A stretch of 64,000 bases of DNA from Sulfurimonas sp. HSL3-7 (GTDB taxonomy: Bacteria; Campylobacterota; Campylobacteria; Campylobacterales; Sulfurimonadaceae). Location: contig NZ_CP147919.1 of the NCBI RefSeq assembly GCF_039645985.1, positions 2,542,001 to 2,606,000 of the forward strand. The letters are read 5' to 3'. Under the pieces are notes generated by a model. That model was given only the letters and a program-made list of their open reading frames with translations. It searched no databases and was not told the DNA's origin. The translations under genes and the position numbers were made by a program. Positions 51,233 through 61,708 of the stretch are shown one piece after another (the first letter of the stretch is position 1; the number at the start of each line of letters is the position of its first letter).

Positions 51233-53074
51233 TTAGGTGGTCTCGCGGTAGTCCGCATCCACAACGCGTTCATACGGCTCTTCGCCGCCGCTGCTTTCCG
51301 TACCCTGATAGCTCGTCTGAGCGGTTTTGGCACCCTCTCCCTGCGACTGTGCATAGACCGCACTGCCCGCCTTTTTCAGAAGCTCTTTGAGCGCATCGGA
51401 ACGTTCGCCTGCCGATGCGACGTCACGGTTCTGCACCGCCTCTTTCGTCATTTTGAGCTGGGCCTCTATCTTGGCGCGAAGCTCGGTCTCAAGCTTGTCG
51501 CCGTAGTCGGCCAGCAGCCGTTCCGCCTCGTAGCAGACCGCATCGGCTGTGTTGAGCTTGTCCGCCTCCTCTTTTCTCTTTTTGTCCTCTTCGGCATACT
51601 TCTCCGCCTCTTCGACCATTCTCTCCTTCTGTTCGTTGGAGAGGCGCGTCGATGCGGTGATCTTGATGGACTGGCTTTTGCCGGTGGCGACATCTTTGGC
51701 GGTGACGTTCAGGATGCCGCTTGCATCGATATCGAAGGTGACGTCGATCTTCGGTATGCCACGCGGCGCCGGGACCAGACCGTCGAGGTTGAACTGCCCG
51801 AGCGAGGTGTTGTCGGCGGCCATCGGCCGCTCGCCCTGGACAACGTGGACCGTCACAGCGGTCTGCATGTCCGCCGCCGTCGTAAAGGTCTCCGTATGCT
51901 TGACCGGGATCGGGGAGTTGCGGGCTATCAGCGTGCTCACGACGCCCCCGAGCGTCTCGACGCCGAGACTCAGCGGCGTGACGTCAACCAGTACGATATC
52001 GCCCACTTCACCGGAGAGGACACCCGCCTGAATCGCCGCACCGCTGGCCACACACTCCATCGGATCGACGCCCCCTTCGGCCTTTCTTCCGAGAAGTTCC
52101 TCAAAATATTCGCGTACGACAGGCATCCTCGTCGGCCCGCCGACAAAGACGATACGGTCGACATCTTTGGCCCCTATTCCCGCATCGCTCAGCGCCTGTT
52201 CTATCGGCCCTTTACAACGCTCGACGACAGGCCGCACAAGCCGTTCAAGTTCGGTGCGCGTCAGATCGAGCTCAAGGTGCTTGTCGGCCGCGATATAGGG
52301 GAGAGAGATGTGCGTTGTCGTGCTCGTCGTCAGCTCGATCTTGGCCATCTCCGCCGCTTCGATCAACCGCGCGGATGCTTTGCGGTCCGCTTTGATATCG
52401 AAACCGCTCTGTTCCTTGAACTTTTCAGCAAGGTGATCAAAGATCTTCTCGTTCATATCGGTACCGCCGAGCTGTGTATCGCCGCTTGTGGATTTGACCT
52501 CAAAAACCCCCTTACCGAACTCCATGATGGTGACGTCGAGCGTTCCGCCGCCGAAATCGATAACGGCGATCTTGAGATCCTCGCCGCTGCGGTCAAGACC
52601 GTAGGCCAGCGCAGCAGCCGTCGGCTCGTTGACAAGGCGGACAACCTCGAGACCCGCGATCTTGCAGGCATCTTTTGTCGCACTTCGCTGGTTGTCGTCA
52701 AAATAGGCCGGTACGGTGACGACCGCCTTCTCGACCGGTTCGCCCAGATAGGCCTCGGCATCGTTCTTTATCTTCTGAAGCAGAAAAGCCGAAAGCTGTT
52801 CCGGGGTGAACTCTTTGTCTCGCAGACGGACCCTCTCGCGTCTTCCCATTCTTCTTTTAAACGCCTTGGCCGTCCCTTCCGGGTTCTCCGCCGCCTGTCT
52901 GCGGGCAGGCTCGCCTACAAGCTTGCTGCCGTCGGCCGTAATTGCCACGTAACTCGGAAACGCCTTGCCGCTCATGCTGATGCCCTCGGTACTCGGGATA
53001 ATAACCGGTTTGCCGCCGCGAAGCACCGCCGCTGCAGAGTTTGACGTTCCAAGATCTATACCTATAATTGCCAT
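51233..53074 (-). CDS. dnaK: chaperone DnaK (Hsp70), probably a second paralogue
   Basis: 613 aa. Hsp70 motifs: IGIDLGTSNSAAAVL, VVTVPAYFDDNQRSATKDA, IAVIDFGGGTLDVTI, IVFVGGPTRMPVV, and VTPLSLGVETLGG with the substrate-binding domain. The C-terminal lid is shorter than usual and ends VVDADYRETT. The phosphate loop reads GTSNS instead of the GTTNS of housekeeping DnaK. No grpE or hrcA is adjacent, unlike the usual Campylobacterota hrcA-grpE-dnaK locus, so this is likely an extra copy. AAAGG precedes the ATG. It forms an operon with dnaJ. Confidence 0.9.
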   Translation of the reverse strand: MAIIGIDLGTSNSAAAVLRGGKPVIIPSTEGISMSGKAFPSYVAITADGSKLVGEPARRQAAENPEGTAKAFKRRMGRRERVRLRDKEFTPEQLSAFLLQKIKNDAEAYLGEPVEKAVVTVPAYFDDNQRSATKDACKIAGLEVVRLVNEPTAAALAYGLDRSGEDLKIAVIDFGGGTLDVTIMEFGKGVFEVKSTSGDTQLGGTDMNEKIFDHLAEKFKEQSGFDIKADRKASARLIEAAEMAKIELTTSTTTHISLPYIAADKHLELDLTRTELERLVRPVVERCKGPIEQALSDAGIGAKDVDRIVFVGGPTRMPVVREYFEELLGRKAEGGVDPMECVASGAAIQAGVLSGEVGDIVLVDVTPLSLGVETLGGVVSTLIARNSPIPVKHTETFTTAADMQTAVTVHVVQGERPMAADNTSLGQFNLDGLVPAPRGIPKIDVTFDIDASGILNVTAKDVATGKSQSIKITASTRLSNEQKERMVEEAEKYAEEDKKRKEEADKLNTADAVCYEAERLLADYGDKLETELRAKIEAQLKMTKEAVQNRDVASAGERSDALKELLKKAGSAVYAQSQGEGAKTAQTSYQGTESSGGEEPYERVVDADYRETT

Positions 53075-53365
53075 GTTATACCTTTCTCTCTGTTGTTAAA
53101 ACTATTTTCTTTCAGGTTAAAAACGCTTCATCCAAGAGGGCCAAAGCACTACCATAAGAACCATACCGCGGCAGTAATAGTAAAGATAATAGCATAGATG
53201 GAGTGAAGTTGTATTAAAAATCGTTCTTCCAAAAATTTTGTCAGAAATACGGCTGCCTCCTCTATTCCTGTATACCTCTCTTCCGCAAGCCTGTTACAGA
53301 TTGGATTTATTTTATACCTGTAATATGATAAGATAGTTCAAATGCGACAAACAAGGAGATCTGAA

Positions 53366-53611
53366 ATGAAAATATATACCTACAATTCGGATATCGGGAC
53401 TTTTGAGATTAGAGAGGTCGGCCATGAGCAGTATGAGCTTTGGCTGGAAGAGGAGCGGCTCGGCGATTACGCCAGTGCCGAACTTGCAGCGCAGGACGTA
53501 GCGAACTTCAACACCGACTATCCCGAGTGGGACCGCTTCAAAAACGAGCTTGAGAAATTTCCCGCCACGCTGAGAGAGTGGTCCAGCGTCAAAGAAGAGA
53601 CACCCCTATAA
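53366..53611 (+). CDS. small conserved-looking protein, 81 aa
   Basis: Starts MKIYTYNSDIGTFEIREVG with AAGGAG 7 nt upstream. It is acidic, with an alpha/beta appearance (YELWLEEERLGDYASAELAAQDVANF) and no membrane segment or signal. Not recognised. It lies 11 nt before DksA-like paralogue 2 and is probably co-transcribed with it. Confidence 0.7.
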   Translation: MKIYTYNSDIGTFEIREVGHEQYELWLEEERLGDYASAELAAQDVANFNTDYPEWDRFKNELEKFPATLREWSSVKEETPL

Positions 53612-53622
53612 AAGGAGAAGAG

Positions 53623-53970
53623 ATGGCAGCGATAGATTATCAGGAGTTTGAAGAGCGCCTGCAGGCGATGAAAGTGGAGCTCGAGTCCAGCATCGCACGT
53701 TTGACAGAGGAGATGGAAGCTATCGTCACGGATGACAATATCAATGATATGGAAGATCTGGCATCGCTGGAGAGTGACAGCATGCACCATACGGCACTGC
53801 TCAAACAGCAGCGCCATGAACTTGCCGAAGTCATCCATGCCCTGGAAAAACTCGATGACAGTACCTACGGCATCTGCGAAGAGAGCGGCGATACCATCCC
53901 CATCGAACGTCTCCGCGCCGAACCGCACACCCGATACTGCCTTGAAGATGCAAGAAGAATCGGAAAGTAA
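53623..53970 (+). CDS. DksA/TraR-family protein with degenerate zinc finger, paralogue 2
   Basis: 115 aa from the ATG at 53623 (AAAGGAGAAG upstream). Nearly the same as the gene at 46549: AAIDYQEFEERL, ARLTEEMEAIVTDD, YGICEESGDTIPIERLRAEP, YCLEDARRIGK. The same two finger Cys are missing. The two copies keep the same length and finger loss, so the change predates the duplication and the fold is probably stable without full zinc coordination. Confidence 0.85.
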   Translation: MAAIDYQEFEERLQAMKVELESSIARLTEEMEAIVTDDNINDMEDLASLESDSMHHTALLKQQRHELAEVIHALEKLDDSTYGICEESGDTIPIERLRAEPHTRYCLEDARRIGK

Positions 53971-54486
53971 TTACCCTTCAAGAAGCAATAAAAACTGCTT
54001 CATCATCCCCGGCAGGGCCTGCGGATCGCGGGCGGTGATGAGGCTGCCGTCTTGCTCGACACTTCTGCCCGTATAGTCCGCCCCGGCATTCTCAATATCG
54101 TCTTTTATCGAAGCATAGGCCGTCACCTTTTTACCTTCGAGAACGCCTGCCGAGATAAGCAGAGAGGGGCCGTGGCAGACGGCGCAGAGAGGCTTTCCCG
54201 CCTCAAAGAGGGATTTGACCAAGGCGACCATCGCCGGTTCCCTGCGCAGACGGTCCGGGGCATAGCCGCCGGGAATATAAAGGGCGTCATACTTATCACT
54301 CTCAATAGCATGGATACGGTGTGTTGCTTTTGCCGTCGTGCCGTGTTTGCCTCTGTAGGCTCTCTTTTCCTGCCCGACGACATCAACGTCCATCCCCGCT
54401 TCGAGCAGGCGGTAGTAGGGGTAGATAAACTCCGAATCCTCGAACATATCGTCGATCAGTATCGCTATCTTTTTACGACTCGGCAT
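53971..54486 (-). CDS. DJ-1/PfpI-family protein
   Basis: 171 aa. IAILIDDMFEDSEFIYPYYRLLEAG, YDALYIPGGYAPDRLRR and LCAVCHGPSLLISAG, with the nucleophile-elbow Cys, are PfpI/YhbO-type hallmarks. Such proteins act as glyoxalases or deglycases and protect against stress, though activities differ between members. The start codon and first residues (MPSRK) lie inside a 24-nt repeat also found at 9872-9895. It converges on DksA-like paralogue 2 with no gap. Confidence 0.88.
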   Translation of the reverse strand: MPSRKKIAILIDDMFEDSEFIYPYYRLLEAGMDVDVVGQEKRAYRGKHGTTAKATHRIHAIESDKYDALYIPGGYAPDRLRREPAMVALVKSLFEAGKPLCAVCHGPSLLISAGVLEGKKVTAYASIKDDIENAGADYTGRSVEQDGSLITARDPQALPGMMKQFLLLLEG

Positions 54487-54496
54487 TTAGTGCCTC
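54473..54496. repeat. 24-nt repeat covering the start of the PfpI gene
   Basis: Identical to 9872-9895. A shorter part of it (TACGACTCGGCATTT) recurs again at 54521-54535. Confidence 0.75.
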
Positions 54497-54824
54497 CCTG
54501 TATTGAGCTGTTGGTTCCGATACGACTCGGCATTTTGGAGAAACATCGCTTTGCGAGCGGTGCCCTTGTTTTCGGAGAAACATCGCCTTGCGAGCGGTAC
54601 CCTTGTTTTCGTAGAAATGGCAGCAGGCTGAGCGTTATACTCATTTTGCGGCTCGCTGTATTGCACTGTCGCTTCTTGGCATCTCCGCACTCCTTGTGGC
54701 GTATCTGAAACTATTGTAACACAGCCGAGGCTCAGGGCGCATCTAATACGCAATCTGGTATGATTATTTTAAAGGCCCTCTGTTCCAAGAGGCTGCAAGA
54801 CAGTGCAATAGTAAGGAACTTCTT
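54487..54824. other. 338-nt intergenic region with short repeats before the ACP-ligase-PlsC gene
   Basis: No gene seen. It contains the third TACGACTCGGCATTT motif, a 37-bp tandem duplication at 54537-54610 and, further right, the upstream region of the plus-strand gene at 54825 (TATGAT at about 54758). Confidence 0.5.
54537..54610. repeat. two tandem copies of a 37-bp repeat
   Basis: Copies at 54537-54573 and 54574-54610 both begin GGAGAAACATCGC and end CCCTTGTTTTC, with two differences between them. A third, decayed start (GTAGAAATGG) follows. Confidence 0.85.
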
Positions 54825-57644
54825 ATGCAGCAAGATCCATCGCAAATCAGTTCTCAAAAGCTCCTGGGGCTGCTTAGGTCGCTTGTCGCCGAGGTACGTC
54901 CGGAGCTTGACCTCGAAAAGATCACCCTGGAGAGCAGCTTTGAGAAAGAGCTTGGGCTCGACAGCCTCTCCCGCGTCGAGCTGATCTCGCGCATCGAGAG
55001 AGCCTTCGGTCTCGCTCTGCCCGAAAGCACCTTTGTGGAGGCAGAGAACGGCCTGGACCTGCTCCGTGTGCTCACAACACTCAGACCCCACCTCGCCGAC
55101 CTTGTATCCGCCGCCGAAGCCCGACCGCGCAGCGAAACAGCAACCCTGCCTGAACGTGCCCGTACCCTTGTCGAGATGCTCGAATGGCATGCAGGCCACC
55201 ATGGAGAGCGTGTCCATATACAGCTCTACCAGGATGACGGCAGAGGCGGGACGATCACCTACGAACAGCTCAAAACCGGCGCACAGAACTTCGCCGGTGC
55301 CCTGCAGCAGCTCGGCCTGGAGAAGGCTCAGCCCGTCGTGATCATGCTGCCGACAGGTGCGGACTACTTCTTCACCTTTTTCGGCATTCTGATGGCCGGG
55401 GGCATTCCTGTTCCGATCTACCCGCCGGCGCGCCCCTCCCAGATCGAAGAGCATATGCGCCGCCATGCGCGGATCCTGGAGAACTGCCGGGCCGAGATCC
55501 TTGTCACCCTTGAGGAGGGCAAACGCGCCGCACAGCTTCTGAAGGGGCTCTCCCCTTCGCTCAGGCAGATCGTCACCGCAGCCGAGTTGCGGCTTTTTAC
55601 AGGCCGAAGCACTACGGTGGAGATCAGGCCCGATGACATCGCCTTTCTGCAGTATACCTCGGGGAGTACGGGCAATCCGAAAGGGGTCATGCTCACCCAT
55701 GCCAATCTGCTTGCCAACATACGGGCGATGGGTAAAGCCGTCGACGCCTCCCCCGAAGATGTCTTTGTCAGCTGGCTGCCGCTCTACCACGACATGGGGC
55801 TTATCGGCGCATGGCTGGGCAGCCTCTACTACGCCGCCCTTTTCGTCGTCATGTCACCGCTGAGCTTTCTCGCCAGGCCCGAGCGCTGGCTCAGGGCGAT
55901 AACACGCCACAAAGGGACCCTCACCGCCTCACCGAACTTCGGGTACGAATACTGCCTCCACCGCCTGGAGGATCTTGCGCTCGACGGCATTGACCTCGGC
56001 TCCCTCCGCGCCGCCTTCAACGGGGCCGAAGCGGTCAATCCGACGACGATCGAACGCTTCGCCGAGCATTTTGCCCGCTACGGTTTCGACAGGAGGGCGA
56101 TGACCCCGGTCTACGGCCTTGCCGAATCCTCCGTCGGCGTCACCTTTCCGCTGCTCGGACGCGGCGCGGTTATAGAGAGGGTCGAACGCGACACCTTTAT
56201 GCAGCGCCACGAGGCCGTTCCGGCGGAAGCGGAAGAGCCCCATGTGCTCCACTTCGTCTCCAGCGGCCTTCCGCTCACGGATCACCAGATCAGGGTCGTC
56301 GACGCGGCCGGACACGAACTTCCCGAACGCCGGGAGGGGCGGCTCGAGTTTCGCGGTCCCTCCGCGACCTCCGGCTATTACCGCGACGCCGAAAAGACGC
56401 GCCGCCTCTTCGACGGCGAATGGCTTGACAGCGGCGACCTCGCCTATATCGCCGAAGGCGAGCTCTACATCACCGGCCGCATCAAAGACATCATCATCCG
56501 TGCCGGCCGCAATATCTATCCCGATGAGCTGGAAAAGGCGATCGGCGACATAGAGGGGATTCGCAAAGGATGTGTCGCGATCTTCGGTTCCGGTGATCCG
56601 CAGACCGCCACGGAGCGCCTGATCGTACTGGCAGAGACCCGCAGTGAAGAGCCCCAGGAGCGTCGCAGGCTGCAGCAGCAGGTCAACGCGCTGGCGACCG
56701 ACCTCATCGGCACACCGCCCGACGAGGTCCTGCTGGCACCGCCGGGCAGCGTGCTCAAGACCTCCAGCGGAAAGATACGCCGCAGTGCGAGCCGACAGAT
56801 GTATGAGGAGGGAAAGATCGGGCAGAGAGGCCGCGCGCTCATATGGCAGATCGGCGGGCTTCTTGTGAGCAGCCTCGCCGTGCAGAGGCACCGTATAACG
56901 GAACTTCTCAAAGCCTCGGTTTTCGCCCTTTACAGCTGGTCCTGCTTTGTACTGCTGGTCCCTTTCGCCTGGCTCGGCGCAGTCTTGATGCCGAACTTCC
57001 GCCTGCGTTTCAAGGCCATACGCACGGTGGCACAGCTCTTTGCCAGGGCGACACGCACGCCTTTGAAAGTGGTCGGCTCGGAACACCTCCGCGGTATTGC
57101 CGGCCCCTGCGTCATCGTGGTCAACCACGCCAGCTATCTTGACAGTTTCGTCCTGGCCGCGGCGCTCCCCGAGCCCTTTCGTTTCGTCGCCAAGGCGGAG
57201 TTCTCCCGGCGGCTGATCACCCGGCTGCCGCTTGAGAAGCTGCAGGGGGAGTTTGTCGAACGGTTCGACACCGGCAAAAGCGTCGATGACGCCGCGCGCC
57301 TTTTGGACGCCCTTAAAGGCGGAAGTCCCCTGCTCTTTTTTGCCGAAAGCACCTTTACCCGTATTCCCGGCCTGCAGCCCTTTTACATGGGGGCATTCAA
57401 AACGGCCGCCGATGCGGCTCTTCCCGTCGTTCCCGTTGCCGTACGCGGTACCCGCTCCATTTTACGTGACGGTTCCTGGTTCCCCCACCGCGGTTCGATC
57501 ACCGTGACGATCGGTGAGATGATCGACCCGGCGAAGATAGCGCAGGAGAGCGGCAAAGAGAGTGCATGGGACATTGCCGTCGCACTGCGAGACAGGGCCC
57601 GAGGTTTTATACTCCGCCACTGCGGCGAACCGGACCTTTCCTAA
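54825..57644 (+). CDS. fused acyl carrier protein - acyl-AMP ligase - PlsC acyltransferase
   Basis: 939 aa with three domains. Residues about 10-90 form an acyl carrier domain with the phosphopantetheine Ser in GLDSLSRVEL (Ser47). Residues about 110-680 form an adenylation domain of the fatty-acyl-AMP ligase type (QYTSGSTGNPKGVML, WLPLYHDMGLIG, YGLAESSVG, DSGDLAYI, GRIKDIIIRAGRNIYP). Residues about 700-930 hold hydrophobic segments and a PlsC acyltransferase (NHASYLDS = NHx4D; FFAESTFTR as the block III equivalent). The likely cycle is: activate a free fatty acid, load it on the built-in carrier, and transfer it to a lipid acceptor. This resembles Aas, but with reversed order and its own ACP. 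AAGGA precedes the ATG. Confidence 0.85.
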   Translation: MQQDPSQISSQKLLGLLRSLVAEVRPELDLEKITLESSFEKELGLDSLSRVELISRIERAFGLALPESTFVEAENGLDLLRVLTTLRPHLADLVSAAEARPRSETATLPERARTLVEMLEWHAGHHGERVHIQLYQDDGRGGTITYEQLKTGAQNFAGALQQLGLEKAQPVVIMLPTGADYFFTFFGILMAGGIPVPIYPPARPSQIEEHMRRHARILENCRAEILVTLEEGKRAAQLLKGLSPSLRQIVTAAELRLFTGRSTTVEIRPDDIAFLQYTSGSTGNPKGVMLTHANLLANIRAMGKAVDASPEDVFVSWLPLYHDMGLIGAWLGSLYYAALFVVMSPLSFLARPERWLRAITRHKGTLTASPNFGYEYCLHRLEDLALDGIDLGSLRAAFNGAEAVNPTTIERFAEHFARYGFDRRAMTPVYGLAESSVGVTFPLLGRGAVIERVERDTFMQRHEAVPAEAEEPHVLHFVSSGLPLTDHQIRVVDAAGHELPERREGRLEFRGPSATSGYYRDAEKTRRLFDGEWLDSGDLAYIAEGELYITGRIKDIIIRAGRNIYPDELEKAIGDIEGIRKGCVAIFGSGDPQTATERLIVLAETRSEEPQERRRLQQQVNALATDLIGTPPDEVLLAPPGSVLKTSSGKIRRSASRQMYEEGKIGQRGRALIWQIGGLLVSSLAVQRHRITELLKASVFALYSWSCFVLLVPFAWLGAVLMPNFRLRFKAIRTVAQLFARATRTPLKVVGSEHLRGIAGPCVIVVNHASYLDSFVLAAALPEPFRFVAKAEFSRRLITRLPLEKLQGEFVERFDTGKSVDDAARLLDALKGGSPLLFFAESTFTRIPGLQPFYMGAFKTAADAALPVVPVAVRGTRSILRDGSWFPHRGSITVTIGEMIDPAKIAQESGKESAWDIAVALRDRARGFILRHCGEPDLS

Positions 57645-57669
57645 GCGGATCCCATCGGAAAGGGCCGTT

Positions 57670-59349
<1,680 letters not shown>

Positions 59350-59396
59350 AACACACCTCCGTTTCAACTATCTTAACACAAAAGAGGTCCACTCTC

Positions 59397-60269
59397 TTAC
59401 AGAAGCTCCTCCAGCCTGGGAATCGAGTCCGCCGCCCCTTTGCGTGTCACACAGATGGCCGAGGCTTTGACACCTCTCTGCAGGCATTTTTCGATGGCGC
59501 TGCCGCGGGAGAGTTCCGCCAGAAAGTAGCCGATGAAGGTGTCCCCGGCACCCGTGGTGTCGACCGCTTTGACTTTCAGGGCAGCCACTTCGATGCGCTG
59601 CTTTTCATCGGCATAGATGACGCCCGCCTTGCCCCGCGTCAAAACCGTACGGCTTTTCGGGTAGCGCTTGAGCATCGCATCAAGTATCGCCTCGGGGTCG
59701 TTTTCAGCGCTGAGTGCTTCGCCTTCGATCTCGTTGACGATAAAGATGTCGACAAGTTCCAAAGGATAACTTTTAACACTCTTCGTCATCGGGGCCGGAT
59801 TAAAAACGACGGTCACCCCTTTTCCTTTTGCCTTTTGAAGCACCCTCTCCAGCGCGTTGATCTCGTTTTGCAGCAGTAGATAATCGCCTGCCTCGGCCTG
59901 CTCAAGCACCTTTTCAATGTCCGCATCGCTGACGGTACGGTTCGCCCCGCCGTAGATGATGATGGCATTCTCCCCCTCTTTGTTGACCTGGATGATGGCA
60001 TGGCCCGTCGGGGCATCGACGACTTTGACCAGAGAGACATCCACACCGTTCTCCTGCAGCTTCTCCTTCAGCCAGGCCCCCTCCGGCCCGACCTTTCCCG
60101 CATGCATCACCGCCGCCCCGGCCCGTGCGAGGGCGAAGGACTGGTTCGCCCCCTTCCCGCCTGAAAAGATGCGGTAGCTTCCACTCTCGAGCGTTTCGCC
60201 GGGGCGCACGAAATGGTCGACGCCGTAGACATGGTCGATGTTGATCGAACCGAAATTGATGATCTTCAT
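59397..60269 (-). CDS. rbsK: PfkB-family sugar kinase, probable ribokinase
   Basis: 290 aa. It begins INFGSINIDHVYGVDHFVRPGET, then FSGGKGANQSFALARAGA (ribokinase N-terminal signature) and AVDTTGAGDTFIGYFLAEL, with the catalytic Asp and anion hole (PfkB signature 2). It phosphorylates ribose or a related sugar with ATP. No ribose transporter is seen nearby, so the substrate is uncertain. Lies 12 nt downstream of the methyltransferase gene. Confidence 0.87.
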   Translation of the reverse strand: MKIINFGSINIDHVYGVDHFVRPGETLESGSYRIFSGGKGANQSFALARAGAAVMHAGKVGPEGAWLKEKLQENGVDVSLVKVVDAPTGHAIIQVNKEGENAIIIYGGANRTVSDADIEKVLEQAEAGDYLLLQNEINALERVLQKAKGKGVTVVFNPAPMTKSVKSYPLELVDIFIVNEIEGEALSAENDPEAILDAMLKRYPKSRTVLTRGKAGVIYADEKQRIEVAALKVKAVDTTGAGDTFIGYFLAELSRGSAIEKCLQRGVKASAICVTRKGAADSIPRLEELL

Positions 60270-60281
60270 AGACTCCCCTTC

Positions 60282-60854
60282 TTAATTGAGCTCTGCATGG
60301 ATGGTATAGCGCCAGCCGTACCGGTTGACCGATACAAAAAATCCGTGTTTTTCAAGCATCTCTTTCAGCACCTCAGGCGCAAAAAAATGACCCGGCTCGC
60401 CGAGCAGCTTCTCCGCTATGCAGAGGCTTCTTCCCATAAAAGTGCTCGGGTCGAACTCGTAGATGAAGAGTCTTCCACCGCGCCTGAGCACCCGTACGAT
60501 CTCTGCCATTGCACGTTCCGGCGACTGAAAATGGTGCAGTGCCTCGCCGATGAGGACCACCTCGAAACTCGATGCTTCAAAGGGGAGTGCCTCGGCCCTG
60601 GCCGTGTGGGTCCGGACATACTCGGGCGAGAACTTCAGCATCCCCTCGGCAGGATCAAGGGCGACGAACGCAAAATCTTTCCGGCAGCTGTAGGCAAATT
60701 CGCTCAGGACACCCGTCCCCGAACCGAGGTCAAGAAGCGGGGCATTCGCCGCGACAGGACGCAGAAAGTCGCAGAGCGCCTCAATCGCCCCTTTCGGATA
60801 GGCGACAGGCCCGAGGTACTTGAAAAACCATCCCAGATGGTTGAAAGGTATCAT
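60282..60854 (-). CDS. class I SAM-dependent methyltransferase
   Basis: 190 aa from the ATG at 60854 (GGGAGG 7 nt upstream; a GTG two codons earlier is also possible). Motif I PLLDLGSGTGVLSEFA, motif II around FVALDPAEGML, and EALHHFQSPERAMAEIVRVLRRGGRLFIYEF (quoted in part) are the UbiE/Methyltransf_11 type. The C-terminal half resembles small-molecule methyltransferases; substrate unknown. Probably an operon with rbsK. Confidence 0.82.
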   Translation of the reverse strand: MIPFNHLGWFFKYLGPVAYPKGAIEALCDFLRPVAANAPLLDLGSGTGVLSEFAYSCRKDFAFVALDPAEGMLKFSPEYVRTHTARAEALPFEASSFEVVLIGEALHHFQSPERAMAEIVRVLRRGGRLFIYEFDPSTFMGRSLCIAEKLLGEPGHFFAPEVLKEMLEKHGFFVSVNRYGWRYTIHAELN

Positions 60855-61150
60855 CCTCACGCCTCCCTTTTTTATCTTCTATAGAACCATTATACAAATT
60901 TACAGCAGGATTTCAAACGGTTGCAGGCATAGGAATGCGCGGCATGTTGATAGAGAAGGGGATCTGAACAAAGAGGACGGCATCGGAAAATGTGCAGTCG
61001 AAAAAATGTTTTGCCGTTTCTCAATCAAATGATGAAAATCTTAGAAAGGCGCCTCTATCACTTTATCAGGCTCAAAAATGCAATTTGATAATCAATACCG
61101 CCTCTGCCTTTTATAGACTATAATAGTGGAAGAAAAAAGAGGAGACCGTT

Positions 61151-61654
61151 ATGAAAATAATCAAGATCGCAGGAATACTCCTGCTTGGGGCATCGGCTCT
61201 GATGGCAGGCGATGTGGTGAAGATCGAACGCATGAGCCTGGAGCTGGCGACAGAAGTGGCCAAGCGCTCGGTGGAGGCGTGTCGTGCTCAGGGGTACTGG
61301 GTAAGTGCGGTCGTGGTTGACCGCAGCGCCAATGTGCAGGTGGCGATGCGAGACACCTACGCACCTCGCTTTACGATGCAGATCGCAGAGCAAAAAGCCA
61401 ATGCCGTGATCATGGCGGGAACCGATTCGGCCGCTTTTGTCGCTGGCCGCGCCGACATCCGAAACGAACTGAACAACATTGACGGGCTGATCATGATGGG
61501 CGGTGCTTTAGCGGTGAAATCGGGCGATGTCATGCTCGGTGCCGTCGGTGTCAGCGGTGCACCCGGCGGCGATCTTGACGCTGCCTGTGCGGCCAAAGCG
61601 CTCAAATCTCTCGAAGAGCGCCTTGCTTTTGCGCTGATGGGAGACGAAGAGTAA
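61151..61654 (+). CDS. HbpS/GlcG-family exported protein
   Basis: 167 aa. A signal peptide ends near LMAG (residue 20). The HbpS-like fold has LELATEVAKRSVEACRAQG, VSAVVVDRSANVQVAMRD, APRFTMQIAEQKANAVI and GAVGVSGAPGGDLDAACAAKAL. Family members bind haem or act with redox sensors in the periplasm; the GlcG name is historical. GGAG precedes the ATG. Single gene. Confidence 0.85.
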   Translation: MKIIKIAGILLLGASALMAGDVVKIERMSLELATEVAKRSVEACRAQGYWVSAVVVDRSANVQVAMRDTYAPRFTMQIAEQKANAVIMAGTDSAAFVAGRADIRNELNNIDGLIMMGGALAVKSGDVMLGAVGVSGAPGGDLDAACAAKALKSLEERLAFALMGDEE

Positions 61655-61708
61655 CCCTTTTGTCAACGGCACTTCTGTTACTCAGACAAGCAACAAACGA
61701 TAGTAATA

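Noticed and set aside
53075-53365. CIRCE or HAIR operator ahead of dnaK
   Set aside because: Neither the TTAGCACTC-N9-GAGTGCTAA nor the CTTGAGT-N7-ACTCAAG palindrome is present.
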